A stretch of DNA of 33,524 nt, from contig QIAB01000017.1 of the NCBI GenBank assembly GCA_003225455.1, positions 6,321-39,844 of the forward strand. The letters run 5' to 3'. Source of the stretch: Acidobacteriota bacterium. GTDB lineage: Bacteria > Acidobacteriota > Terriglobia > Terriglobales > Acidobacteriaceae. Positions 14,763-24,131 of the stretch are shown piece after piece (the first letter of the stretch is position 1; every line of letters starts with the position of its first letter). Position numbers and translations under genes: made by a program. The notes under the pieces are model-generated. The model saw nothing but the letters and a program-made list of their open reading frames with translations, was not told where the DNA came from and ran no database searches.

Positions 14763-17252
14763 TTACGGTTTCACTGCAATCAAATCCGGATCACACGCGC
14801 TAGTGGTTGCGGTCCCGGTTCCGTTCTGGCCCGTCGCGGTGGCGCCGGATGCGTTGACCACCGTGAAAGTTCCGCCACCTAATGCAGCGACCAGAAAGTT
14901 TCCGTTATTGCCGGCATTTGCCATACCGGTGATTGCGATGCCTTTGCCGGCCTGCAGACCTGGGCCGGACGCCAACGTGTAGGTATAAGTGGTGTTTGAG
15001 CCGTTTTGTGATGCAGCCGTAATGTTGACCACAGTTTGCAGCGGAAATGTTACCCCGGTACAGAATTCCCCCAGTGGGTTCGCTACGGTTATGGGCAGGG
15101 AAATTTGTTGAATGTCGATGCCCGTCGGGGTATCTACCACGTGGATTTCGCCATCGCTGGCGCCTACGTAGAGAGCGTTTCCATCCGGACTCAGGCCTGC
15201 TGTGAGTGGAGTGGCGTTGTTGACCAGTCCGATGGCAGAAGTTTTCTGGTCGAAAATGTTGTAGATCAGCACCGAACCCAATTCATTGGCGAGCACGTAT
15301 GCGCGGCTGCCATCAGGTGAAACGATCAACTGTTTCGCGGTGAAATTACCTTGCCCGAAATCTACCGAGGAAGTCTTGCTGTTTGAGATGGTCACAAAAC
15401 CACGAGGCTCGGGACATCCCGGAATGCCGAGGGCTGCTGTTCCGGAAACCGCCGCAGTCAAAATATCAGCGTTGGGCGGAGCCAATACCAGCATTTCATT
15501 GCCGCCAGCGCCGGAATTTTGCACAGCCAGGGCATTCGGCAATGGCCGAATCATGCTCGCCCCACTGATAGCGGTCGTGCTGCCGACTATAGGCATGGCG
15601 GCCCCGCAGGTCGGGCTGAAGGTCACGCCGTTGGAGTCCACAATGTATCCGGCTAATCCGCTTGCCAGGAACGCGACGTCAGTAGCAGTCGTTCCCAGTG
15701 GAACCGAGTGCAGAGTCTCTAGAGCGGAATAGATATAGAGCGTCTGGCCAGCTACGATGAAGGCCTTCAGATTGTCTGGCGAAAAAGCGGCGGCCGTAGC
15801 TCCCGAGATATTGAGAGCCACGGTAGGGCCAGTACCGCTGCCGCTCACGATGAAAACCTGATTGGGCGCGTCGGCTGTGTCAGAGACGATGACTTTACTG
15901 CCATCTGGTGAGATTGCCAGCACGGCTCCAGGAGCTGACTTATTTTCGTTGCCGTTTCCCGAACCTGTTCCCGAGAGCACCATCAATCCCTTTGTGCCGA
16001 ACTCCCCCAGGTTCGTACCAAGGTATGCGTTCCTTCCTTGCCGATCAAACAACAATGAATTCGGCGTAGCTGGAAGGCTCACTGGATTTCCCACCGTGTT
16101 TGCTGGAATGGTGATGGGAACGAGCGTGGTCACGCATCCCTCCAGGACGCCGCACCCGGTACTCGAAGCGTAGAGAGTAGAGCTTGGAGGAGTGGTGCTG
16201 TTCGCAGGCGGAGTCACGATAACCTCAAGGGCAGTCTCTGGGTAAATGGGTGTCAACGGCGTCAGGCCGATGTTGCAGGTCGGCGGAGTACACGAGGCGA
16301 TTACGCTGGCCCCTCCCACACCCGGTGTGCTGACCCCACCGCTACTGTTTACCGTAACCGACGCCGGGTTGGACGATGACCACGTCAGTGGAGCGCCCGT
16401 GATCGGTATTCCCGCGATATCAGTCACCGTAGCGCCGACTGTTTTGCCGGCGCCCTTAACCAGCACAATTTGATTGATGGCTGCATTATTGTCGACGGTC
16501 AGCTGAATCGATTGCACGGCGCAGGTGTTGAAAAATAAAGGTGTACTATTCACCCCGCCGACGCTCGCTATCATCGCAGTGGTGCCGGGAGAATGCGCCG
16601 TGACTTGCACCTGTCCCGGCAATAAACCTGTGATGGGGTTGGCCACCGTTGCGACTTTGGGAGTGGCCACATTCTGAGTGGCCGTTTGCCATGTGAACGC
16701 ACCCGCCGTCGGCGTGATGTCCACTGGTCCCTCGGGACCCAGAGTAAAGGCGCTTGCCTGGTAGTTGAAAGCTTGGTCTTTAGAAATGCAGCCCTGCTGG
16801 TTGGGTAGCTGCTGTCCCGGAATGGCAGTGATGCTCACATTTTGAATGTGCTGATGAACATAGACGGTCGTCGGTGGGCTGCTGATGCCCTGTGCCGTGG
16901 CTGTTACCTGAGCTGTGCCAACTGGGCCGGGCGTGCAGATTTGCGGTGAGCTTAGCGAGTTCCAGGTCCCTGCGCATGCCAGCCCGTTACTTGCTATCGT
17001 TAGGACGGCGGTGTTGCTGGACTGAAACGAGACCGGGGTTGCGATTGTAGCGTTGATACTATTCCGGGGAGTCGCAGTAAAACCGAGAATTCCACCCACA
17101 TCCATTGACGCGCTGTTTGCGGGGCTTAGGCTGATGTTCGCCGGAGCGGCGAAATTCACCGTCCGAGCAGCTTTGCTGCCACAGCCGGCCAGGCCGAAAA
17201 TCAAAGTTAGGACACTGACCCCCCCGATTATCGAAACGCAGAACCTACCCAT
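14763..17252 (-). CDS. Lipoprotein with Ig-like repeats and a beta-propeller
   Basis: An 829-residue exported protein. Residues 1-24 form a lipoprotein signal peptide with lipobox LAGC (Cys24). About three Ig-like (BIG2-type) modules follow between residues ~35 and 345, seen as NISLSPANSASMDVGGILGF, SSNTAVLTIASNG, and LTWSSSNPASVTVNSSGGVS with GVGGASVIASC. From about 385 to 720 there are propeller-like blades with repeated SPDG/SPDN turns (AISPDGSKVIVSDTAD, AFSPDNLKAFIVAG, IVSPDGSRAYVLANELGSVL, GLSPDGNALYVGASDGEIHV). The C-terminal ~80 residues are Gly/Thr/Asn-rich. It is probably a cell-surface or periplasmic binding/adhesion protein of the kind abundant in Acidobacteriota; the ligand is unknown. 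The ATG at 17250-17252 has a strong GGGGAGGG ribosome-binding site. A candidate promoter and palindrome lie just upstream. Confidence 0.88.
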   Translation of the reverse strand: MGRFCVSIIGGVSVLTLIFGLAGCGSKAARTVNFAAPANISLSPANSASMDVGGILGFTATPRNSINATIATPVSFQSSNTAVLTIASNGLACAGTWNSLSSPQICTPGPVGTAQVTATAQGISSPPTTVYVHQHIQNVSITAIPGQQLPNQQGCISKDQAFNYQASAFTLGPEGPVDITPTAGAFTWQTATQNVATPKVATVANPITGLLPGQVQVTAHSPGTTAMIASVGGVNSTPLFFNTCAVQSIQLTVDNNAAINQIVLVKGAGKTVGATVTDIAGIPITGAPLTWSSSNPASVTVNSSGGVSTPGVGGASVIASCTPPTCNIGLTPLTPIYPETALEVIVTPPANSTTPPSSTLYASSTGCGVLEGCVTTLVPITIPANTVGNPVSLPATPNSLLFDRQGRNAYLGTNLGEFGTKGLMVLSGTGSGNGNENKSAPGAVLAISPDGSKVIVSDTADAPNQVFIVSGSGTGPTVALNISGATAAAFSPDNLKAFIVAGQTLYIYSALETLHSVPLGTTATDVAFLASGLAGYIVDSNGVTFSPTCGAAMPIVGSTTAISGASMIRPLPNALAVQNSGAGGNEMLVLAPPNADILTAAVSGTAALGIPGCPEPRGFVTISNSKTSSVDFGQGNFTAKQLIVSPDGSRAYVLANELGSVLIYNIFDQKTSAIGLVNNATPLTAGLSPDGNALYVGASDGEIHVVDTPTGIDIQQISLPITVANPLGEFCTGVTFPLQTVVNITAASQNGSNTTYTYTLASGPGLQAGKGIAITGMANAGNNGNFLVAALGGGTFTVVNASGATATGQNGTGTATTSACDPDLIAVKP

Positions 17253-17298
17253 GAACCCTCCCCGCCCCGCGATCGTCTGCGGGCGAGCATTCCTTGTT

Positions 17299-17313
17299 CT
17301 GGAAAGTTTCCAG
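17299..17313. promoter_or_regulatory. Perfect 15-bp palindrome at the predicted lipoprotein transcription start
   Basis: CTGGAAA-G-TTTCCAG overlaps the edge of the predicted minus-strand -10 box, where an operator would block or modulate initiation. The regulator is unknown. Confidence 0.35.
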
Positions 17314-17340
17314 TGTAGAGGCGCGAATAGCTTTCAGCAA
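17312..17340 (-). promoter_or_regulatory. Candidate promoter for the lipoprotein gene
   Basis: On the minus strand, TTGCTG (17340-17335) and TACACT (17317-17312) are 17 bases apart, giving a start near 17305 and a leader of about 50 bases with a strong ribosome-binding site. Confidence 0.42.
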
Positions 17341-17356
17341 GTTGAGCTATATGCGG

Positions 17357-17386
17357 TTGACGATCCCCGAAGTGAGTTGCTATATT
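17357..17386 (+). promoter_or_regulatory. Candidate sigma-70 promoter of the rpsL (str) operon
   Basis: TTGACG at 17357-17362 and TATATT at 17381-17386 are 18 bases apart, in a locally AT-rich patch. It is divergent from the lipoprotein promoter and points to rpsL. It would give a leader of about 410 bases. Confidence 0.5.
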
Positions 17387-17392
17387 TATAAA

Positions 17393-17805
17393 GTTCCGCG
17401 AGTCAAGTCTGGCTTACCTGTAGCGGCGGTTTTCTCGAGCGCGCCTGGGTGTGCGCGAAGGCCCCCGAAAGCACACAGTTGAGCTTTGGAAAGAAACGCC
17501 TCCGGAAGGCAATATGTATCCGGAGACGCCCTCGCTGAAAACGCTCCGCGCAAACCGTTCACGTTGAAGGGATATGCGGGGCAAAGCTGACGAAACGGAG
17601 CATCTCCGTGAGGTTTCCGGGCCTGGTGCCACCGTCGGCGGCGTTAGTCTAAACGGGAAATCGAAATCTCTCGCGCCGTACGACTGACGCGAGAAGCATG
17701 GTTGGCCAACCGCCATCCAGCCCTGAATCAAGAAAACGCACAGCATCGTGAAAGTCCACGTTGCGGGTGTGCGGATGTGAGCTGCGAGGAGCAGCAGGAT
17801 AAAGA
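17393..17805 (+). other. Long untranslated leader of the str operon
   Basis: About 410 bases separate the predicted promoter from rpsL and contain no convincing gene on either strand. Several small stems are visible, for example CGCCTCCGG at 17504 with CCGGAGACG at 17519, and GTGTGCGCG at 17449 with AAGCACAC at 17468. None has a U-tract typical of an intrinsic terminator. A leader of this length upstream of ribosomal protein genes could carry feedback regulation by S7 or S12, which is inference. Confidence 0.4.
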
Positions 17806-18177
17806 ATGCCAACCTTTAATCAATTGGTGAAAGCTGGCCGCAAGCGGCCTCGGTATAAGACGGCCAGTCCGGCGTTGCAGGGATGTCCGCAAAAGCGAGG
17901 CGTATGTACGCGCGTGTACACGCAGACTCCCAAGAAACCGAACTCCGCGTTGCGTAAAGTGGCGCGTGTGCGGTTGACGAATGGTATCGAGGTGACGACC
18001 TACATTCCTGGGGTTGGCCACAATTTGCAGGAACACTCGATTGTGCTGATCCGCGGTGGCCGCGTGAAAGATTTGCCCGGTGTGCGCTATCACGTGATCC
18101 GGGGAACGCTCGATGCGGTAGGCGTCGCCAATCGGAAGCAGGGAAGATCGAAGTACGGAGCCAAGAGACCGAAGTGA
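17806..18177 (+). CDS. rpsL: 30S ribosomal protein S12
   Basis: A full-length 123-residue S12, part of the decoding centre of the small subunit. The conserved core is all present: [59 protein letters not shown], and [19 protein letters not shown]. The lysines whose substitution gives streptomycin resistance in other bacteria (the KK of TPKKPN, and the K of GGRVKDLPG) are wild type. The Asp that is beta-methylthiolated in other species (VKDLPG) is present. The ATG at 17806 has AGGAG and CAGGA ribosome-binding sites in the preceding 20 bases. It is the first gene of the translation/transcription cluster; rpsG follows after a 165-base repeat-containing gap. Confidence 0.98.
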   Translation: MPTFNQLVKAGRKRPRYKTASPALQGCPQKRGVCTRVYTQTPKKPNSALRKVARVRLTNGIEVTTYIPGVGHNLQEHSIVLIRGGRVKDLPGVRYHVIRGTLDAVGVANRKQGRSKYGAKRPK

Positions 18178-18185
18178 CCGCGTTT

Positions 18186-18293
18186 TGCGGGCGTGAGCGA
18201 AGCGGGAGCCCGCAGCGGTCATCCTGAGCGGAGCGAAGGATCTGGTGGTTGATCCAAAGCAGGTTCCTCACCACTTAAGTGGTTCGGAATGAC
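18186..18293. repeat. GCGTGAGCGAAGCGGGAG repeat plus ~75-bp GTCATCCTGAGCG element
   Basis: GCGTGAGCGAAGCGGGAG at 18191 matches 10697. From 18218 a GTCATCCTGAGCGGAGCGAA element runs to GGAATGAC at 18286-18293, with an internal CCACTTAAGTGG palindrome. It fills the rpsL-rpsG gap. Confidence 0.7.
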
Positions 18294-18313
18294 AAGGCTT
18301 TAAGATTTTGATT

Positions 18314-18340
18314 TGAGAGCTGAAAGCTGAGAGCTGATAA
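18314..18340 (+). repeat. AGCTGA-word repeat in the rpsG upstream region
   Basis: GAGAGCTGAAAGCTGAGAGC continues TGATAAC and abuts the rpsG ATG. Similar AGCTG words stand just before fusA (18887-18917) and in the rpoB leader (27339-27360). rpsG therefore lacks an ordinary G-rich ribosome-binding site. Confidence 0.45.
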
Positions 18341-18342
18341 CA

Positions 18343-18813
18343 ATGCCTAGAAAAGGACATATTACAAAACGCGGCGTGGAACCTGATCCGGTTTACGGAT
18401 CGGATCTGGTAACGAAGTTCGTCAACTCCATGATGTGGGCCGGCAAGAAGAGCACGGCGGAGGGCATTTTTTATGAAGCCCTGACTCGCCTGCAGCAGAA
18501 GGGTGGCGATGAGCCGCTGAAGCTCTTCAAGAAAGCAGTCGAGAACGTCAAGCCGCTGCTTGAAGTGAAGACCCGCCGCGTTGGTGGCGCGAACTATCAG
18601 GTTCCGGTGGAAGTAAATCCCGACCGCCGTACATCGCTTGCGATCCGCTGGCTGATCACGTATTCGCGTGGACGCGCTGAGAAGGGGATGATCGACAAGC
18701 TCAGCAACGAGTTTCTCGATGCCGCGAACAATCGCGGCGCGGCGATCAAGAAGAAAGAAGATGTACATCGGATGGCCGAAGCTAACAAGGCCTTCGCGCA
18801 TTATCGGTGGTAG
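18343..18813 (+). CDS. rpsG: 30S ribosomal protein S7
   Basis: A complete 156-residue S7, the primary 16S rRNA binder that organises the head of the small subunit. It shows [60 protein letters not shown] with [23 protein letters not shown] and the helical [15 protein letters not shown] tail. The extra residues near the N-terminus and the C-terminal tail agree with bacterial S7. The ATG at 18343 is fixed by the family start. It is preceded directly by AGCTGA-type repeat words rather than a clear ribosome-binding site, which is odd for a highly expressed gene. In other bacteria S7 represses the str operon by binding the rpsL-rpsG intercistronic RNA. Here that gap is occupied by dispersed repeats, so the classic site is not recognisable. 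Confidence 0.98.
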   Translation: MPRKGHITKRGVEPDPVYGSDLVTKFVNSMMWAGKKSTAEGIFYEALTRLQQKGGDEPLKLFKKAVENVKPLLEVKTRRVGGANYQVPVEVNPDRRTSLAIRWLITYSRGRAEKGMIDKLSNEFLDAANNRGAAIKKKEDVHRMAEANKAFAHYRW

Positions 18814-18815
18814 TG

Positions 18816-18884
18816 CTTTGCGTCCTTTGCGGTTAGAAGCTTTTGACCGCAAAAGATCGCGAAGGCGGCGCAAAGGTCGCAAAG
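18816..18884. repeat. CTTTGCGTCCTTTGCG inverted repeat between rpsG and fusA
   Basis: The 16-base arms at 18816-18831 and 18869-18884 (CTTTGCGTCCTTTGCG and CGCAAAGGTCGCAAAG) are complementary with one mismatch. An inner TTTGCGGT/ACCGCAAA stem lies at 18826-18853. These are two alternative hairpins in the intercistronic RNA. Confidence 0.75.
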
Positions 18885-18921
18885 AAAAGCTAAGAGCTAC
18901 AAGCACCAAAGCTGAATTTAA

Positions 18922-21069
18922 ATGAGCAGTCCCGCAAACATTGCCGGCGAGCAGGAAGTCCGCAAGGACGAGAGAAAGAAAGCTGTGTCCAGAACCGTTC
19001 CACTAGAGCGCTGCAGGAACATCGGCATCATGGCCCACATCGATGCCGGCAAGACCACTACGACTGAGCGCATCCTTTTCTATACCGGTAGGACGCACCG
19101 CCTGGGTGAAGTTCACGAAGGCACTGCAATCATGGACTGGATGGAGCAGGAGCAGGAGCGAGGCATCACAATCACTTCAGCCGCGACCACCTGTTCCTGG
19201 CGCGACGTCCGAATCAACATCATTGACACCCCCGGGCACGTGGACTTTACTGCTGAAGTCGAACGTTCGCTACGCGTGCTTGATGGTGCAGTCGCTGTGT
19301 TCGACGCAGTCCACGGCGTGCAGCCGCAGTCGGAAAAAGTCTGGCGTCAGGCTGACAAGTACGGCGTTCCGCGAATTTGTTTTATTAACAAGATTGACAA
19401 GATGGGTGCTGATTTTGAGCACGCCATCGATACCATCCGCAAGCGCCTCAATGCCAAGCCTATCGCGATTCAAATTCCCATCGGACAAGAAGACAAGTTC
19501 AAAGGTGTAGTTGATCTGCTCGGGATGAAGGCAATCATCTGGAAAGATGAGACACTGGGTGCCGAGTACGTGACCGACGAAATTCCCGCAGAGCTCAAGA
19601 AGAAAGCCGAGGCATTCCGCGCACAACTGATCGAAACCGTCGCCGAAAACGACGACGAGATGCTGCACAAATTCCTCGAAGGCGAGGAAATCTCTGCCGA
19701 TGAACTGCGGGCTTCTCTGCGCAAATCAACGATCGCTTTGAAACTTTTCCCGGTAGTCGTCGGCACGGCGTTCAAGAACAAAGGTATTCAGCCGCTGCTC
19801 GATGCGGTTGTAGACTATCTGCCATCCCCACTCGACGTACCAGAAACGCATGGAACCGATCCCGATTCCGGCAAAGCAATTACGCGCAAACCTTCTGATG
19901 ACCAGCCGTTTTCCGCCCTGGCGTTCAAGATCATGGCTGATCCGTACGTCGGCCAGCTGACTTTTATTCGCGTTTACTCCGGACAGCTCAAATCTGGCGA
20001 TTCGGTTCTGAACTCACGCACGCAGCGCACCGAGCGCGTCGGACGCTTGCTTAAGATGCACGCCAACAAGCGTGAGGATATTCAGGAAATCCTTGCGGGC
20101 GACATCTGCGCGGCGGTGGGCCTGAAAAACGTGAGTACGGGCGATACGATTTGTGACGAGAAACATCCGATTACCCTGGAATCGATCGAGTTCGCCGTCC
20201 CGGTAATTTCGGTGGCAGTTGAGCCCAAGACGAAAGCCGACCAGGAAAAGATGGGCATGGCACTAGCCAAGCTGGCCCAGGAAGATCCTACCTTTAAGGT
20301 TCACACTGATCCCGACAGCGGACAAACCATCATCAGCGGCATGGGCGAGTTGCATTTGGAAATCATCATTGACCGCATGATGCGAGAGTATAAGGTTGAG
20401 GCCAACATCGGTAAGCCGCAGGTCGCGTATCGCGAAACCATCCGCAAAAAGTCCGAGGCTGAAGGCAAATACATTCGTCAGACTGGCGGCCGCGGCCAGT
20501 ACGGTCACGTCAAGATTCGGGTCGAGCCACAGGAGGCCGGCAAGGGTTACGAGTTTGTGAACGAGATCGTCGGCGGTGTTGTTCCCAAGGAATACATCAA
20601 GCCGGTGGATCAAGGGATTCAGGAGGCGCTCGAAGGCGGAGTGCTTGCCGGCTATCCCATGGTGGACGTGAAAGTCGAGCTCTACGATGGCAGCTACCAC
20701 GAGGTGGACTCAAACGAAATGGCGTTTAAGATCGCGGGTTCGATGGCGTTCAAGGAGGCGGCTCGCAAGGCCAGTCCGGTGCTGCTGGAGCCGGTGATGT
20801 CGGTGGAAGTGGTAACACCGGAAGATTTCGCGGGGACGATCATGGGTGATCTGAGCTCGCGCCGCGGACGGATCGAAGGTATGGAGCATCGCGCCGGGTC
20901 GCAGGTGATCAAGGCAATCGTGCCTCTGGCAGAGATGTTCGGCTACGCGACGCATATGCGTTCGAGCACGCAGGGCCGGGCCGAATATTCGATGCACTTT
21001 GCTCGCTACGAGGAAGTGCCACGCGGCGAGGCCGATGAGATCATAGGGCGGGCGCAGGGGAAGAAATAG
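18922..21069 (+). CDS. fusA: Translation elongation factor G
   Basis: A full-length EF-G of 715 residues, the GTPase that drives ribosomal translocation. The GTPase motifs are intact: AHIDAGKT at 38-45, RGITIT at 80-85, DTPGH at 102-106 and NKID at 156-159. Domain II ([20 protein letters not shown]), domain IV ([16 protein letters not shown]) and the C-terminal [14 protein letters not shown] and [10 protein letters not shown] motifs follow in order. The ATG at 18922 gives an unusual ~21-residue charged N-terminal extension ([20 protein letters not shown]). A GTG at 18985 would give the more usual start ([20 protein letters not shown]) and is a serious alternative. Neither start has a strong ribosome-binding site. 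AGCTG repeat words precede the ATG, and orf71 starts three bases after the stop. Confidence 0.97.
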   Translation: MSSPANIAGEQEVRKDERKKAVSRTVPLERCRNIGIMAHIDAGKTTTTERILFYTGRTHRLGEVHEGTAIMDWMEQEQERGITITSAATTCSWRDVRINIIDTPGHVDFTAEVERSLRVLDGAVAVFDAVHGVQPQSEKVWRQADKYGVPRICFINKIDKMGADFEHAIDTIRKRLNAKPIAIQIPIGQEDKFKGVVDLLGMKAIIWKDETLGAEYVTDEIPAELKKKAEAFRAQLIETVAENDDEMLHKFLEGEEISADELRASLRKSTIALKLFPVVVGTAFKNKGIQPLLDAVVDYLPSPLDVPETHGTDPDSGKAITRKPSDDQPFSALAFKIMADPYVGQLTFIRVYSGQLKSGDSVLNSRTQRTERVGRLLKMHANKREDIQEILAGDICAAVGLKNVSTGDTICDEKHPITLESIEFAVPVISVAVEPKTKADQEKMGMALAKLAQEDPTFKVHTDPDSGQTIISGMGELHLEIIIDRMMREYKVEANIGKPQVAYRETIRKKSEAEGKYIRQTGGRGQYGHVKIRVEPQEAGKGYEFVNEIVGGVVPKEYIKPVDQGIQEALEGGVLAGYPMVDVKVELYDGSYHEVDSNEMAFKIAGSMAFKEAARKASPVLLEPVMSVEVVTPEDFAGTIMGDLSSRRGRIEGMEHRAGSQVIKAIVPLAEMFGYATHMRSSTQGRAEYSMHFARYEEVPRGEADEIIGRAQGKK

Positions 21070-21072
21070 ATT

Positions 21073-21288
21073 ATGACGTATTTCGGCAACGCCCATGCGT
21101 TCAAGTGTTATCAGGGTGACAAGTCAGTCAGCCTGAAGCTAGATAAGAGGGAAGCGCTGTTGATGGCAGAAAACTTGTTGCGGGCGGCAAATCGAAATAA
21201 GTCGGTTGATGTCGCGATCTATCCGGCAAGGTCTGCCAAGGCGAAGACAAGGATCAATGTTTTGAGCAGCGATGCTGAGAGTCGCTGA
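21073..21288 (+). CDS. Small hypothetical protein between fusA and tuf (orf71)
   Basis: A 71-residue frame whose ATG lies three bases after the fusA stop, so it would be translated by reinitiation. It reads MTYFGNAHAFKCYQGDKSVS, then LKLDKREALLMAENLLRAAN, RNKSVDVAIYPARSAKAKTR and INVLSSDAESR. A strand-helix-strand arrangement with an amphipathic helix (KREALLMAENLLRAANRN) and a basic C-terminal half is plausible for a small folded or nucleic-acid-binding protein. I do not recognise a family. The base composition is slightly lower in GC than fusA. A gene here breaks the usual fusA-tuf junction, and the following 288 bases are a palindrome cluster. It could be a chance frame, but its tight spacing favours a real gene. 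Confidence 0.5.
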   Translation: MTYFGNAHAFKCYQGDKSVSLKLDKREALLMAENLLRAANRNKSVDVAIYPARSAKAKTRINVLSSDAESR

Positions 21289-21289
21289 G

Positions 21290-21560
21290 GTTCAGCCCTG
21301 AAGGGGCGGGATGTGAAAGCCCGGCACGGTAGAGTCTGTGTGAGGAACTCAATTTCGGATTGCCCGGGTAGAATCCAGCCGCGAAGCGGCGACAGAATGC
21401 AGCCCAGGGCGCAAGCCCTGGGTGAAAGTGGAAAATGAGCAAGCCCCGTAGGGGCGGAAGAACGGTTCTCACACGCACTCGGTAGTGCCGGGTCGGCAGC
21501 AAACAGATTTGAGTCCCGAAGGGACGGCACAAAACGCGGACAAGAGTGTCCGCGCCACAC
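21290..21560. repeat. Cluster of mini-palindromes between orf71 and tuf
   Basis: At least six short palindromes occur in a row: GCCCTGAAGGGGC (21295), GCCGCGAAGCGGC (21379), CCCAGGGCGCAAGCCCTGGG (21402), GCCCCGTAGGGGC (21444), GTCCCGAAGGGAC (21513) and GCGGACAAGAGTGTCCGC (21536). Most share a 4-5 bp stem with a GAA or GTA loop. No gene is seen on either strand. Confidence 0.75.
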
Positions 21561-21576
21561 AGACGGAGCGCGAGAC

Positions 21577-22747
<1,171 letters not shown>

Positions 22748-22763
22748 GAATGTAAGAATGTTG

Positions 22764-22817
22764 GTGTGGGGCCGGGTCTGCGACCCGGCCGGGCGGGTTA
22801 AAGACCCGCCGCCACAC
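22764..22817. repeat. GTGTGG...CCACAC double-hairpin repeat, tuf-rpmG gap
   Basis: The outer GTGTGG and CCACAC enclose GGCCGGGTCTGCGACCCGGCC and CGGGTTAAAGACCCG. The architecture is identical to 579-632. Confidence 0.8.
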
Positions 22818-22858
22818 GAGCGCATAGCTAAGAGAAGAGCAAGCCAGGAGCTACTTTC

Positions 22859-23011
22859 ATGCCCCGAGAGATCATTACGTTGCAATGCGGTGAGTGCAAA
22901 GAGCGGAATTATTCGACAACGAAGAATCGAAAGACCACTCCGGATCGGCTGGAGCTAAAGAAGTTCTGCCGGCGGTGCCGGAAGCATACGCCGCATAAAG
23001 AAGTGAAATGA
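22859..23011 (+). CDS. rpmG: 50S ribosomal protein L33
   Basis: A 50-residue L33, a small zinc-ribbon protein of the large subunit. The sequence starts [20 protein letters not shown], continues [20 protein letters not shown] and ends [10 protein letters not shown]. The four cysteines C10, C13, C37 and C40 make two CxxC pairs, the zinc-binding form. The ATG at 22859 has a good CAGGAG ribosome-binding site. L33 directly before tRNA-Trp and secE is the standard arrangement in many bacteria, which supports the call despite the gene's short length. A 73-base inverted repeat begins at the base after its stop codon. Confidence 0.95.
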   Translation: MPREIITLQCGECKERNYSTTKNRKTTPDRLELKKFCRRCRKHTPHKEVK

Positions 23012-23084
23012 AGTGGCTGGTGGTTAGTGATTAGTGGCTAGTAAAAACGAAACCCAGACACCAACCACTAGCCACTAACCACTG
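23012..23084. repeat. GTGGTTAGTGATTAGTGGCTAG inverted repeat before tRNA-Trp
   Basis: The left arm (23018-23042) reads GGTGGTTAGTGATTAGTGGC then TAGT. The right arm (23063-23083) reads ACCACTAGCCACTAACCACT, its near reverse complement. It begins right after the rpmG stop and ends five bases before the tRNA, where it could influence processing. Confidence 0.75.
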
Positions 23085-23088
23085 TTTC

Positions 23089-23164
23089 AGGGGCGTAAGC
23101 TCAACGGTTAAACTGCCGGTCTCCAAAACCGGACTTGGGGGTTCGAATCCCTCCGCCCCTGCCA
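23089..23164 (+). tRNA. trnW: tRNA-Trp (CCA anticodon)
   Basis: A 76-base cloverleaf: acceptor AGGGGCG/CGCCCCT, anticodon arm CCGGT-CTCCAAA-ACCGG with anticodon CCA, T arm GGGGG-TTCGAAT-CCCTC, and an encoded CCA end. The D arm is weaker (AGCT/AACT with one mismatch), position 14 appears to be C instead of A, and the variable loop is four bases. It lies between rpmG and secE, its usual place. Confidence 0.95.
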
Positions 23165-23194
23165 GAATTGGAGAGTAGAGGGCAAGGTGCAGTG

Positions 23195-23467
23195 ATGGGA
23201 GTCGAGACAAAGAAGATGGCCAACACACTTGCAGCAGCCGGAGACTTTGGTGATCGCATCAAGTCCTGGCCGGAGCGAATCAAGACTTTTTATAACGACG
23301 TGCGCACGGAGATGAAGAAGGTAACCGCGCCCTCGTTCAAGGAAGTACAGGCAACTACAGCGGTGGTTATTATCACGGTTTTCTTGTTCGCATTTTATTT
23401 CTGGGTGGTGGACAACACGGTGGGAAGAGGCGTCACTTCCCTGATTCAGTATCTGACCCACCGCTGA
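23195..23467 (+). CDS. secE: Preprotein translocase subunit SecE
   Basis: A 90-residue SecE, the clamp-like subunit of the SecYEG channel in the inner membrane. The short form has one membrane span (about residues 57-76, TAVVIITVFLFAFYFWVVDN). It is preceded by the conserved amphipathic helix IKTFYNDVRTEMKKVTAPSF with KEVQATT, the family signature. The ATG at 23195 (MGVETKKMANTLAAAG) was chosen because the longer frame from 23135 runs backwards into the tRNA. The gene follows tRNA-Trp by 30 bases and precedes nusG by 18, the usual secE-nusG pairing. Confidence 0.95.
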   Translation: MGVETKKMANTLAAAGDFGDRIKSWPERIKTFYNDVRTEMKKVTAPSFKEVQATTAVVIITVFLFAFYFWVVDNTVGRGVTSLIQYLTHR

Positions 23468-23485
23468 AAAAGAGAGGTAGCAGTT

Positions 23486-24124
23486 TTGGAACAGGTTATG
23501 CAGGAAGAAAAACATCAGACCGACGCGGAGACAAGTACCAACGGCGCAGCAGCTAGCGCCGAGTCTCCCGCGGAACAGCCGCGCAATCCGAATATGAAGT
23601 GGTACATCATCCACTCGTATTCAGGGTTCGAGCGCAAGGTAAAGGAATCTCTGGAATCGCGCATCCAGGCCTTCGGATTACAGGACAAAATCGGGCGTGT
23701 GCTGATTCCGACTGAAGCCGTCACAGAAGTCCGCGGCGGCAAAAAGTACACCGTGGATCGCATGTTCTATCCCGGATATGTGTTGGTCGAAATGGACATG
23801 GATGACCACGTCTGGCACGTGGTGAAATCCACGCCTCGCGTGACTGGATTCGTTGGAACCGGGCAGCAGCCAACGCCGCTTTCGGAAGAAGAAGTACAGC
23901 ACATTGTTTACCGCGTCAGTGAAGCAAAAGATAAGCCCAAGCTCAAGGTCAAGTTTGAGAAGAACGAATCGGTCAAAATCACCGAAGGCCCGTTTGCCAC
24001 TTTCGATGGCATTGTGGATGACGTGAACGAAGACCGGCAGACCGTGAAAGTGATGGTCACGATTTTCGGCCGCTCGACCCCCGTAGAGTTGGAGTTCAGC
24101 CAGGTTGAGAAGAAGGTGTCGTAG
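23486..24124 (+). CDS. nusG: Transcription elongation/antitermination factor NusG
   Basis: NusG binds RNA polymerase and links it to Rho, NusE or the ribosome. The NGN domain begins at about residue 37 ([20 protein letters not shown]) and includes [20 protein letters not shown]. The KOW domain follows ([20 protein letters not shown], then [19 protein letters not shown]). The visible start is a TTG at 23486 with a GAGAGG ribosome-binding site eight bases upstream; an ATG at 23498 is possible. Either start gives a ~33-36-residue Ala/Ser/Glu-rich N-terminal extension before the NGN domain. The Met at the domain edge (23594) lacks a ribosome-binding site, so the extension is likely real. Total length is 212 residues against ~180 for E. 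coli NusG. Confidence 0.96.
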   Translation: MEQVMQEEKHQTDAETSTNGAAASAESPAEQPRNPNMKWYIIHSYSGFERKVKESLESRIQAFGLQDKIGRVLIPTEAVTEVRGGKKYTVDRMFYPGYVLVEMDMDDHVWHVVKSTPRVTGFVGTGQQPTPLSEEEVQHIVYRVSEAKDKPKLKVKFEKNESVKITEGPFATFDGIVDDVNEDRQTVKVMVTIFGRSTPVELEFSQVEKKVS

Positions 24125-24131
24125 CAAACCG

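Noticed and set aside
21290-21560. CRISPR-like array before tuf
   Set aside because: The palindromes differ in sequence and spacing; there are no constant direct repeats with unique spacers.
23135-23194. Longer SecE start inside tRNA-Trp
   Set aside because: The extra residues are the tRNA read as protein (MGVRIPPPLPELESRGQGAV); the ATG at 23195 gives a normal SecE.
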